A DNA stretch of 64,000 nt from Salinibacterium amurskyense. Lineage in GTDB: Bacteria; Actinomycetota; Actinomycetes; Actinomycetales; Microbacteriaceae. The notes below the pieces were generated by a model. It saw nothing but the letters and a program-made list of their open reading frames with translations. It had not been told where the DNA came from and did no database searches. The DNA is taken from positions 62,001-126,000 of the forward strand of contig NZ_PGFH01000001.1 of assembly GCF_002797685.1 (NCBI RefSeq), written 5' to 3'. Shown here one piece after another: positions 26,187-34,322 of this stretch; the first letter of the stretch is position 1, and each line of letters opens with the position of its first letter. A program made the translations under genes and the position numbers.

Positions 26187-27023
26187 CTAGGCGAGACGAA
26201 GCAGCCGAGCACGCAGTTCTTTTGGGGTCGATTCAGGCATAGCGGCGGAGAGCTCGCTGCGCTGCGGGAGGGCTCCGCCTTCAGCCACTACGGTGATGGC
26301 GCGCGCGAGACTGCCGCGGCTGACGTCTTTCAGGGCGTTGTCATCCGCGTGCATTTCGAGCAGGAGAGCGACTTCGCGGGAAGCGTTGCGGGCTGTGGGC
26401 AGCCACGGCAACGAGGCTTTCCACGCGGTGAAGAAGATCAGCACGATGTCGTGACGCAGGCGCACGTGGGCGCGTTCGTGTTCGACAACCGCACGCAGCT
26501 CTTCTTCGTCGAGCAATGCAATCAGGCCAGCGGACAGTACCGTGACGGAGGTCAAGGCGCCCGGCAGGCAGTAGGCAACGGGCGCGGGGGTATCGATGAG
26601 GCGCGTGCCGGGCCGGTCGGTCATTGGCTCACTCAGCAGGGTGATGAGTTGGGAGTGCCGGGCACGCTCGCGCTCGGCATAGACGAACGTGACAAGCAGG
26701 TTCAGCAGCAAGTGCACAGTGAGGAACAATGCTCCCGAGAGTGCGAGCAGCGACCACACCGAGGAGCCCTCAGGGAGTTCATTGTGGGTGACGAAACGCC
26801 ACATGCCCGTGGCGGCATCCGGAAGATCGCTAGCGAAGGTCGCGGCCCCGAGCAGTACGAGCGAACCGATCATGCTGAAGCCACCTACGAGTGCGACAAG
26901 TTGCCAGACGAGCAGCCCGAGAGTCGGGCGCTTGTACGCCCAACGCGCCCCCGGAAGGATCGCCGGCACGGGCCAGGCCAAGAGAATGGCGATGGCACCG
27001 AGGATGATCGCGGCGGCGACCAC
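26187..27023 (-). CDS. M56-family membrane metallopeptidase (BlaR1-like, no sensor domain)
   Basis: The 278-residue protein has about three to four membrane segments and a zinc-peptidase motif HERAH at residues 182-186 (HExxH type). It starts with GTG two bases after the blaI stop. In BlaR1/MecR1 such a peptidase inactivates the BlaI/MecI repressor after sensing beta-lactam. Here the extracellular penicillin-binding domain is absent, as in many actinobacterial homologues, so the signal must be something else. The C-terminal segment is cytoplasmic and basic. Confidence 0.82.
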   Translation of the reverse strand: MVAAAIILGAIAILLAWPVPAILPGARWAYKRPTLGLLVWQLVALVGGFSMIGSLVLLGAATFASDLPDAATGMWRFVTHNELPEGSSVWSLLALSGALFLTVHLLLNLLVTFVYAERERARHSQLITLLSEPMTDRPGTRLIDTPAPVAYCLPGALTSVTVLSAGLIALLDEEELRAVVEHERAHVRLRHDIVLIFFTAWKASLPWLPTARNASREVALLLEMHADDNALKDVSRGSLARAITVVAEGGALPQRSELSAAMPESTPKELRARLLRLA

Positions 27024-27025
27024 GG

Positions 27026-27388
27026 TTAGCGTCCGGCGAGAATACGGCGGAGGGTCTCAGCTTCTTCGTTCGAAACCTGGCCGACGAACCGCTCGAGCAC
27101 GGCAGTACGGTCGCTCGCTCCGCCCAACACCTCGTGCATGAGGTCGGCCATGTGCTCAGCACGAACTGAGGCGGCACGGTAACGGTGCGGACGCACATCC
27201 CGTTCGCGCACTACATAGTTCTTCTTCTCGAGGCGAGAGAGCACGGTGAGAACGGTCGTGGCGGCCAGTTCACGGCCCGACGCCTCCGACGACGCGAGGG
27301 CAGCCTGAAGGTCATAGGCCGAGAGGCTTTCGGCGCTCGCCCACAGCAGGTCCATGACACTGCGTTCGAGTTCACCTAGGGAGTTCAT
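27026..27388 (-). CDS. blaI: BlaI/MecI-family repressor
   Basis: The 120-residue protein has the BlaI winged helix: residues 5-75 include ELERSVMDLLWASAESLSAYDLQAAL and TTVLTVLSRLEKKNYVVRERD. A C-terminal dimerisation helix pair contains VSNEEAETLRRILAG. It is probably inactivated by cleavage by the adjacent M56 peptidase. Palindromes containing TGTAGAA/TTCTACA lie between it and cydA, so it may repress both its own operon and cydAB-DC. No beta-lactamase gene is nearby. Confidence 0.85.
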   Translation of the reverse strand: MNSLGELERSVMDLLWASAESLSAYDLQAALASSEASGRELAATTVLTVLSRLEKKNYVVRERDVRPHRYRAASVRAEHMADLMHEVLGGASDRTAVLERFVGQVSNEEAETLRRILAGR

Positions 27389-27406
27389 GAAGCAATTCTA
27401 CCCTAA

Positions 27407-27423
27407 GTAGAAATAATTTCTAC
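27407..27423. promoter_or_regulatory. BlaI-type operator next to blaI
   Basis: GTAGAAAT-A-ATTTCTAC is a perfect 17-bp palindrome located 18 bases before the blaI start. A weaker element with GTGTA/TACAC arms at 27428-27445 follows. Confidence 0.7.
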
Positions 27424-27449
27424 GAAGGTGTAGAAATGTATACACAGCG

Positions 27450-27468
27450 GTTCTACAGGATGTAGAAC
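27450..27468. promoter_or_regulatory. BlaI-type operator next to cydA
   Basis: GTTCTACA-GGA-TGTAGAAC is a perfect 8-bp inverted repeat with a 3-base spacer, 31 bases before the cydA start. It shares the TGTAGAA half-site with the blaI-proximal palindrome. Confidence 0.68.
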
Positions 27469-27499
27469 TAGCGCGAAACCCGCCACCGAAAGGCCAGGA

Positions 27500-29104
27500 G
27501 TGGACCCCCTAGAAATCGCCAGATGGCAATTTGGAATCACCACCGTCTACCACTTCATCATGGTTCCACTCACGTTGGGCCTCGGCCCCATCGTGGCGCT
27601 CATGCAAACCCAATGGGTGCGCACGGGTGACGAAAAGTGGCTGCGCATGACCAAGTTTTGGGGCAAGTTGTACCTCATCAACTTCATCATGGGTGTGGCC
27701 ACTGGCCTCGTTCAGGAGTTCCAGTTCGGAATGGCGTGGAGCGAATACTCCCGCTTCGTCGGCGACGTCTTCGGAGCACCGCTGGCCATGGAAGGCTTGC
27801 TCGCCTTCTTCTTTGAGTCAGTCTTCCTCGGCCTCTGGATCTTCGGTTGGGATCGCCTCGGCAAGAAGCTGCACCTCGCAACCCTGTGGATTGCTGTCGC
27901 CGGCTCCGTCGTCTCGGCTTTCTTCATCATCGTCGCCAACTCGTGGATGCAGCACCCGGTCGGTGTTGAACTCATCGACGGTCGCCCCGTCATGACCGAC
28001 ATCTGGGCCGTGCTCACCAACAACACCGCCCTCTCGGCTTACTCCCACACCATCACCGGTGCCATCGCCGTCGGCGCGGGCTTCGTGGTCGGCATCTCGT
28101 GGTACCAGCTGTGGCAGCGCCGTCGCGATGGAATCGACACCGTGGATGCCACGGGTCGCGTCGTCGTCGGCGAGAACCTCAGCATCCCCGGTCGCGATCG
28201 CAAGGACCACGCCGTCTGGATCAAGAGCATCCGCATCGGCGCTGTAATCGCCGTTCTCGGATTCGGCGCGCTCTCGATCACGGGTGACCTGCAGGCCAAG
28301 CTTATGTTCGAGCAGCAGCCGCTCAAGATGGCCGCCGCCGAGGCTGCGTGCCACGACGGCACGAGCTTCTCCGTGCTCTCGATTGGCCCACTCGGCGGCC
28401 AGAACTGTGACGACGTCGTGGGCATCATCGAGATTCCCGGGCTGCTCTCCTTCTTGGCCCACGGGGACTTCGATACCGAGATCAAGGGCGTGAACACGCT
28501 CATCCCTGAATACCAGGCGCTCTATGGAACCAACCTGCCGGATGACCCGCTGTACGGTGAGCGCGCCGGTCAAGAAATCGAGTATCTGCCTCTCATGGAA
28601 GTTACTTACTGGGGCTTCCGCCTCATGATCGGTTTCGGTGCTCTCGCTGCCGGCTTCGCGCTCCTCACTCTGTGGATCGTTCGCAAGGGCACGGTGCCGC
28701 GCTCGAAGTTCCTCATGGGAACGGCATTGCTCAGCATCGCTGCCCCGTTCGGCGCCAACATCGCCGGTTGGGTCTTCACCGAGATGGGTCGCCAGCCCTT
28801 CGTGGTCGCCCCGAACCCTAACCCCAGTGGCGTTGACGGTGTCTTCATGTTCACTGCCGCCGCGGTCTCCCCCGGCGTGAGTGGAGAAGAGATGATCTTC
28901 TCGCTCGCCTCTCTGGCTCTCGTCTACGGCTTCCTGCTTGTCTTCGAGATCAAGCTGCTCGTCAAGTACGTGCGCGGTGGCGTTGCCTCGGCAATGCCCG
29001 AGCTCGCGCATCCGGATGGCGAAGGCCACGACGGCACGGGCAGCGACCCTGACGACCCCAACAAACCAGACAAGCGCGACGACGTTCTCGCGTTCGCCTA
29101 CTAA
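27500..29104 (+). CDS. cydA: Cytochrome bd ubiquinol oxidase subunit I
   Basis: The 534-residue product is the haem-bearing subunit of the high-affinity, cyanide-insensitive bd oxidase. It carries the N-terminal LEIARWQFGITTVYHF with the His ligand, the GVATGLVQEFQFGMAWSEYSRFVGDVFG quinol/haem region, and the C-terminal GWVFTEMGRQPFVV motif. The Q-loop between helices 6 and 7 appears short, as usual outside proteobacteria. It starts with GTG, with AAAGG nearby. It opens the cydA-cydB-cydDC operon behind a BlaI-type palindrome. Confidence 0.95.
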   Translation: MDPLEIARWQFGITTVYHFIMVPLTLGLGPIVALMQTQWVRTGDEKWLRMTKFWGKLYLINFIMGVATGLVQEFQFGMAWSEYSRFVGDVFGAPLAMEGLLAFFFESVFLGLWIFGWDRLGKKLHLATLWIAVAGSVVSAFFIIVANSWMQHPVGVELIDGRPVMTDIWAVLTNNTALSAYSHTITGAIAVGAGFVVGISWYQLWQRRRDGIDTVDATGRVVVGENLSIPGRDRKDHAVWIKSIRIGAVIAVLGFGALSITGDLQAKLMFEQQPLKMAAAEAACHDGTSFSVLSIGPLGGQNCDDVVGIIEIPGLLSFLAHGDFDTEIKGVNTLIPEYQALYGTNLPDDPLYGERAGQEIEYLPLMEVTYWGFRLMIGFGALAAGFALLTLWIVRKGTVPRSKFLMGTALLSIAAPFGANIAGWVFTEMGRQPFVVAPNPNPSGVDGVFMFTAAAVSPGVSGEEMIFSLASLALVYGFLLVFEIKLLVKYVRGGVASAMPELAHPDGEGHDGTGSDPDDPNKPDKRDDVLAFAY

Positions 29105-29122
29105 GCAGAAGGGCAGCTACTC

Positions 29123-30187
29123 ATGGAACTTCTTCCCACTATCTGGTTTATCGCGATCGCGGCATTGTGGATCGGCTACCTCCTTCTCGAAGGCTTCGAC
29201 CTTGGTGTCGGGATGCTGCTGCTCTTCAGCACCCGCAAAGACCGTGAGCGTCGCCTCATGCTCAATGCCATCGGCCCGGTCTGGGACGGCAACGAGGTCT
29301 GGCTGATCACAGCCGGAGCCGCCACCTTCGCTGCATTCCCGTTTTGGTATGCATCGCTCTTTTCGGCGCTCTACATCCCGCTGACGATTGTGCTCGTGAG
29401 CCTGATCTTCCGCGCGGTTGCGATTGAGTACCGCGGCAAGGGCTCCACCGACAAGTGGCGTATGTGGTGGGATCGCGCTCTCGGGCTCGGCTCGCTCGGT
29501 TCCGCTTTCGGTATCGGTGCAGCCCTCGCGCTCACCACCACCGGTCTCCCGATTGACGCAAACGGTGACCGCGTTGGCGGCGCCTTCGCCTGGTTCACGC
29601 CGTACGCCGTCCTCGGTGGCCTCGCGGTCGTCGGTTTCTCGCTGGTTCACGCCTCCGTCTTCCTCGGCCTCAAGACCGATGGTGACGTGCGCGTTCGAGC
29701 CCGCAACTTCGTCGTGCGTTGGAGCCCCGTAGCCCTGCTGCCCATCGTGGCGTGGGTGCTCGTCATCCAGTTCCAGAACGGAACGCTCATCACCTGGGCG
29801 CTCGTTGTGGTCGCGGTGATCGCGGTGGTCTTCGGTTGGATCAGTGCTCGTGCCGGACGCGAAGGCTGGGCCTTTGTGGGGATCGCAGCATTCTTGGTCG
29901 CGGGGGCGTCATCCATCTTCGCCGCCGTCTACCCGGTTGTACTGCCCTCGACGCTCGACCCCGCGTTCAACCTCACGATCTCCAACGCGGCGAGCGGGGA
30001 ATATACCCTCAGCGTTATGAGCATCGTCACCGCCTTCGGTTTGCCACTGGTGTTCGTGTATCAGGGCTGGACCTACTGGGTCTTCCGCAACCGTCTGAGC
30101 GAACACCACATCCCGGAGGCCCACCTCGTGAAGCCTGCGGTCGCCCCCGCTTCGTCAGCGAGCGCCTCCGCTTCCTCAGCGAGCTAG
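29123..30187 (+). CDS. cydB: Cytochrome bd ubiquinol oxidase subunit II
   Basis: This 354-residue membrane protein has about nine helices and is the second core subunit of the bd oxidase. Family segments include the N-terminal WFIAIAALWIGYLLLEGFDLGVGML, GPVWDGNEVWLITAGAATFAAFP and the C-terminal YTLSVMSIVTAFGLPLVFVYQGWTYWVF. The last 15 residues are a low-complexity Ala/Ser repeat. It follows cydA by 18 bases and precedes cydDC by 6. Confidence 0.95.
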   Translation: MELLPTIWFIAIAALWIGYLLLEGFDLGVGMLLLFSTRKDRERRLMLNAIGPVWDGNEVWLITAGAATFAAFPFWYASLFSALYIPLTIVLVSLIFRAVAIEYRGKGSTDKWRMWWDRALGLGSLGSAFGIGAALALTTTGLPIDANGDRVGGAFAWFTPYAVLGGLAVVGFSLVHASVFLGLKTDGDVRVRARNFVVRWSPVALLPIVAWVLVIQFQNGTLITWALVVVAVIAVVFGWISARAGREGWAFVGIAAFLVAGASSIFAAVYPVVLPSTLDPAFNLTISNAASGEYTLSVMSIVTAFGLPLVFVYQGWTYWVFRNRLSEHHIPEAHLVKPAVAPASSASASASSAS

Positions 30188-30193
30188 GGCACG

Positions 30194-33100
30194 ATGGAGG
30201 GCATGAGAGCCAAACTCCACGAACGACTCGCAGCAGGCTTCGGCCCGGGCGGTGTGCACACACTGTTCGGGCTGGGGTTGCTGTCGTCCCTCAAGGGACT
30301 GGCGCTCGTACTCATGGCCGAAGCGGTCGCTCGTGGCGTCGTCGGCGTCATTGAAGCGGATGCGGCAGCCTGGCAGTTCGCCATCGTTCTCGGTATCGCG
30401 GCCGGTCTCCTCCGCGCGGCTACCGCGTGGGCTACGGAGAGTTTCGCGACCCGCGCCGCCTTAGGGGCCAAGGAGTCTCTGCGCCACGAACTCGCGGAGC
30501 GAGTGCTCACCGGCTCCGACGCTCGCTCGGGCGCAAGTACCGCGATTGCGACCGTGGGGCTCGACGAGCTCGACAATTACTTCCGCGTCGTGCTGCCTGC
30601 GATTGTGACGACCGCGACGGTTCCGTTGCTAATTGGCGCCCGCATCCTGTCGGTCGACTGGGTGAGCGCGCTCATCATTGTGCTGACCGTTCCGCTCGTG
30701 CCGGTGTTCATGATTCTTGTGGGCGGTCACACGCGTGAGCGTGCCGAGGCCGCCAGCGCGAGCCTCGAACGACTCTCCGATCACCTCGTTGAGTTGGCCC
30801 GTGGCCTTCCCGTTCTCGTCGGCCTTGGCCGCGTTGCGGAGCAGTCGAAAGCGTTGCGGTCGATCTCCGCCGAGAACCGCACGAAGACGATGGAAACCTT
30901 GCGCACCGCTTTTCTTTCGGCGCTCGTGCTCGAACTCATCGCCACGATTTCGGTGGCGGTCGTCGCCGTCTTCGTCGGTGTGCGGCTCGTGGATGACCAG
31001 CTCTCGCTTACCGTCGGCCTCATCGCTCTCGTGCTCGCGCCCGAGTGTTTCGCGCCCTTCCGCGAACTGGGTGCCGCGTTCCACTCCTCCGAGAACGGGC
31101 TCACCGCTCTGCGTCGTGCCCGCGCGATCATCGACGCACCGCGCGCTCGGGAACACCGCCAGAGTGCCGGTGGATTCCGCGTCATCGACCTCACCATTTC
31201 TTATGAGGGGCGCGGGCGGCCTGCGGTCGACAAACTCAACTTCCGCGCAACGCCCGGCACCATCACTGCTCTGGATGGGCCAAGCGGCAGTGGAAAATCC
31301 AGTGTTCTCGAGGTGCTCGCGGGCAATCGCGAGCCGAGCGGCGGCAGCGTGTGGGGCATCGACGTCTCCCGCGTGGCCTGGGTTCCGCAGCATCCACACA
31401 CCGTTGCTGACACTGTGATCGACGAACTTCGCCTCTACAGCAGCGACGAAAAAGCCATCAAGTCGGTGCTGCTTGACCTCGGTCTCACCGCCGTTGCCGA
31501 GGCTGATCCGCGCCAAGTGAGCCCGGGCGAGCTGCGCCGCATCGCCGTCGCGCGCGGACTGCTACGCGTCGAAGCGGGCGCCACCCTCTTGCTGCTCGAT
31601 GAGCCGACCGCCCATCTCGACCCGGCATCCGCCGCTCGCGTTGAAGCCGCGATCGCTGACCTGCGTGGTCGCCCCGTCACGGTTCTTGTTGCCTCGCACG
31701 AATCAGGAATCGCAGCACTGGCCGATCAGGTTGTGGCCGTGGGCGCTTCGGGCGGCACCCGCGCTGTCGAAGCTCGCGTTGATCCGCTGACGGTCGACGG
31801 TGACGTGGATGTTGACGCTCTCGACGCGCCCCGCACAACCCGCGCGACTCTCGCCAGCCTGCTCGAGTTTGTGCGCCCCTCCCTCGGAACTCTCGTCGGA
31901 GCAATTGCTCTCGGCGTCGGCGCGAGCCTCTTCGCGATCTCGCTGACCGCGATCTCGGGCTGGCTGATTGTGCGGGCGAGCGAGCATCCGCCCATCATGT
32001 TCTTGCTCGTCGCCATCGTGGGTGTGCGCTTCTTCGGCATCGGTCGTGCGGCTCTGCGCTACGCGGAACGTCTCGCCACCCACCGCGCTGTGCTCGGTTC
32101 CGTGATCGAGTTGCGGGTCGCCCTGTGGAATGGTCTTGGCGCTCGGGCACTCGGTTCGCGCGCGCTCGCCAATGGCGGGGTCGCGCTCGACTACCTCGTG
32201 GCTGCCTCCGACCGGGTGCGCGATCTTGTTCCCCGCGTCGTGCTGCCTCCCGCCGTCGCTCTGGGCACGTCGCTCGCTGCGCTCATCGCGGTCGGGATGC
32301 TGCACGCTCCCGCCGTTCCCGTGTTGCTCGCAGGTCTCGCGGTCGGGCTCATTGCGGCGCCCATCATCGCCGTGATCGTGGACCGCTCGGCCGCCAACGG
32401 CATTGCCGAAGTGCAGTCCCGCGTCGTGCGCGCCTTCGCCGCCATGACCGGTGCTGCCAGCGACCTGCGCGCCAACGGTGTTGGGGAGCGGATGCTCGCC
32501 CGCCTCGATCACATCGACGCCGAAGCCGGCGCACTCTCCCGCCGCAGCGCCCGCGCCCTCGGAATCGGCAACGCGGTTGTCGTGCTCGCCTGCTCGGTGA
32601 CCGCCGTCGCGATGCTGCCCATCGCCGCTCCCGCCGTCGTCGCCGGAACCCTGCCCATCGGCATCGTCGCCGTACTTGTACTCATCCCCATCGGCCTCGT
32701 TGACTCGCTCATCGCCTTCGTCGACTCCGTGCAGCAGTGGCCGGCGCTGAGCGCGGCGCTGGCGAAGGTGCGCGGGGTTACTGCGGGGGTTGAGCGTGCT
32801 GGTAGTGCTGGCGGTGCTGTCTCGCGCGATGCTGCTGCCGCGAGCGCAGACCAGCCCCTCGGTGACGTGACCGTTCTGGAATTGCGAGAGCTCGGCATCC
32901 GCTGGCCTTCGAGCCCGACGCTGGCATTCTCGAGCGCGACCGCTCGGGTTGAGCGTGGCGAGTGGCTTGTCGTGGAGGGTCCGTCGGGCGCGGGTAAGTC
33001 GACGTTGTTGGCCGCTCTGCTCGGGTATCTTCCAGCGGCCGCTGGCTCGTGGCGCCTTAATGGTGTGGATGCCCGCGAGCTGTTGCCTGAACAATTGCGT

Positions 33101-33541
33101 GCGGCGGTGACGTGGTGCCCGCAGGAGTCGCACCTCTTCGATTCGACGATCCGCGCGAACCTGCTGCTGGGCCGTGCGCACGATGATCAGCCGACCGAGC
33201 AGGAGCTCGTCGCGGTGCTGCGTCAGGTAGGTCTTGGCCCGCTCTTCGATTCGCTCGACCGCGGGCTCGACACTCGCGTTGGGTCGGCGGGCGAAAGCCT
33301 GTCGGGCGGCGAGCGCCAGCGCCTCGCGGTTGCCCGAACTCTTCTCACGCGGGCGGATGTTGTGCTCCTCGATGAGCCGACCGCCCACTTGGATGCCGCG
33401 AGCGCCGAGCAACTCATCACCGACCTGCGCACGGCTCTCGCCGACAAGATCGTGGTGCTTGTCAGCCATCACGATGATGAGCGTCGCGATGACGATGTGA
33501 GCCTGCGGCTCGGGGCGCGCGAGCAGGTCGCTGCGGTCTAG
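30194..33541 (+). CDS. cydDC: Fused CydDC thiol-reductant ABC exporter
   Basis: The 1115-residue protein joins two complete half-transporters. CydD-like residues 1 to about 530 have membrane segments, Walker A GPSGSGKSS near 356 and Walker B LLLLDEPTAHLD; the signature is degenerate (VSPGELRR). CydC-like residues about 545-1115 have Walker A GPSGAGKST, LSGGERQR and VVLLDEPTAHLD. CydDC exports glutathione or cysteine, or other reductant, across the membrane and is needed to assemble the bd oxidase. Fusion fixes the heterodimer stoichiometry. A long reading frame on the opposite strand (31703-33721) is only a GC-rich shadow. Confidence 0.92.
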   Translation: MEGMRAKLHERLAAGFGPGGVHTLFGLGLLSSLKGLALVLMAEAVARGVVGVIEADAAAWQFAIVLGIAAGLLRAATAWATESFATRAALGAKESLRHELAERVLTGSDARSGASTAIATVGLDELDNYFRVVLPAIVTTATVPLLIGARILSVDWVSALIIVLTVPLVPVFMILVGGHTRERAEAASASLERLSDHLVELARGLPVLVGLGRVAEQSKALRSISAENRTKTMETLRTAFLSALVLELIATISVAVVAVFVGVRLVDDQLSLTVGLIALVLAPECFAPFRELGAAFHSSENGLTALRRARAIIDAPRAREHRQSAGGFRVIDLTISYEGRGRPAVDKLNFRATPGTITALDGPSGSGKSSVLEVLAGNREPSGGSVWGIDVSRVAWVPQHPHTVADTVIDELRLYSSDEKAIKSVLLDLGLTAVAEADPRQVSPGELRRIAVARGLLRVEAGATLLLLDEPTAHLDPASAARVEAAIADLRGRPVTVLVASHESGIAALADQVVAVGASGGTRAVEARVDPLTVDGDVDVDALDAPRTTRATLASLLEFVRPSLGTLVGAIALGVGASLFAISLTAISGWLIVRASEHPPIMFLLVAIVGVRFFGIGRAALRYAERLATHRAVLGSVIELRVALWNGLGARALGSRALANGGVALDYLVAASDRVRDLVPRVVLPPAVALGTSLAALIAVGMLHAPAVPVLLAGLAVGLIAAPIIAVIVDRSAANGIAEVQSRVVRAFAAMTGAASDLRANGVGERMLARLDHIDAEAGALSRRSARALGIGNAVVVLACSVTAVAMLPIAAPAVVAGTLPIGIVAVLVLIPIGLVDSLIAFVDSVQQWPALSAALAKVRGVTAGVERAGSAGGAVSRDAAAASADQPLGDVTVLELRELGIRWPSSPTLAFSSATARVERGEWLVVEGPSGAGKSTLLAALLGYLPAAAGSWRLNGVDARELLPEQLRAAVTWCPQESHLFDSTIRANLLLGRAHDDQPTEQELVAVLRQVGLGPLFDSLDRGLDTRVGSAGESLSGGERQRLAVARTLLTRADVVLLDEPTAHLDAASAEQLITDLRTALADKIVVLVSHHDDERRDDDVSLRLGAREQVAAV

Positions 33542-33626
33542 CTCGGTTACGCGCACAGGTGGTGAGCGGCTTCGATAGTTACCATTGAGGCAACGTCGTT
33601 TTTCAGAACGGCTGCCGGAGGATGCG

Positions 33627-33821
33627 ATGACGAACAATACGAGAAGCACGGCAGCCCTCTTCTGGAGCGGCGTGATTGTCGCTGCTGGCTCGCTGATCCT
33701 TCTTCTCCTGCGAGCGCTCACGGACAGCCTGACGACGTTGGGGGTTCTTGCTCATCTCGCTACCTTCACCGTGGGGTTAGTACTTATCTGGCAGCATCGA
33801 CGCGCGACGAAGAAGTCTTAG
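33627..33821 (+). CDS. Small membrane protein
   Basis: This 64-residue product has two hydrophobic segments (about residues 9-28 and 36-54) and a basic C terminus (HRRATKKS). I start at 33627 because GGAGG is correctly placed; the open frame extends upstream to 33585. It lies between cydDC and another membrane-protein gene that begins 4 bases after its stop. Function is unknown. Confidence 0.55.
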   Translation: MTNNTRSTAALFWSGVIVAAGSLILLLLRALTDSLTTLGVLAHLATFTVGLVLIWQHRRATKKS

Positions 33822-33824
33822 ATC

Positions 33825-34322
33825 GTGCATCCGCAGCGAAGCGTCAAGGACATCGCCGCCGTTCTCGGCTGCGTCGCGGTGGCATTGACTCTGGGCACTG
33901 TGCTCGTAGTGCTGGGAACTCCCTATTACGGCTCGACAGGCACGGAGCTGCTGCACGCTTTCGCCCGCGCAACCGCACTGGGCCTCCCGGTAGCAGCCCT
34001 GTTCGGCGTGCCAACGTGGTTGTGGCTGAGCGCACGAGTTCCCGCTCGAGCGCTCCCCATCGCACTATTCATCGCGCTGAGTCCACTCTTCGGGATCGTG
34101 CCTGGTCTCGCAGTCTTTGTTACGGGGCTCATCACCCACCTAGACACTCCCGTGTTCCTGGGCATGTTCATGATCGCGGCGGGAGCGTGGACCGCACCTA
34201 TCGCGACTGCGCTCTACTACTTGGTTCTGGGCAAGCGACCGCGTATCGCGATCTCGCTCGGCGGTGTCGCTGTTGTTCTCGCGCTGTTGGGCTGGGTGAG
34301 CATCGCCATCAACGGCGGCTAG
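33825..34322 (+). CDS. Membrane protein of unknown function
   Basis: This 165-residue protein starts with GTG and has about four to five hydrophobic segments spread over its length. It follows the 64-residue membrane-protein gene by 3 bases, so the pair is probably translated together. Its last 4 bases overlap the convergent acyl-CoA dehydrogenase-like gene. I see no family motif. Confidence 0.6.
   Translation: MHPQRSVKDIAAVLGCVAVALTLGTVLVVLGTPYYGSTGTELLHAFARATALGLPVAALFGVPTWLWLSARVPARALPIALFIALSPLFGIVPGLAVFVTGLITHLDTPVFLGMFMIAAGAWTAPIATALYYLVLGKRPRIAISLGGVAVVLALLGWVSIAINGG

Noticed and set aside
26187-27388. BlaI/M56 pair as a beta-lactam resistance locus
   Set aside because: No beta-lactamase or penicillin-binding sensor domain is present, and the neighbouring genes are respiratory.
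27818-29029. A 403-codon minus-strand frame over cydA
   Set aside because: CydA motifs are unmistakable on the plus strand; the antisense product is Asp/Glu/His-rich with no family resemblance.
31703-33721. A 672-codon open frame on the minus strand across cydDC
   Set aside because: It is antisense to a well-supported ABC transporter gene, its product is low-complexity Arg/His/Asp/Glu-rich sequence with no domain, and GC-rich third positions produce such frames routinely.
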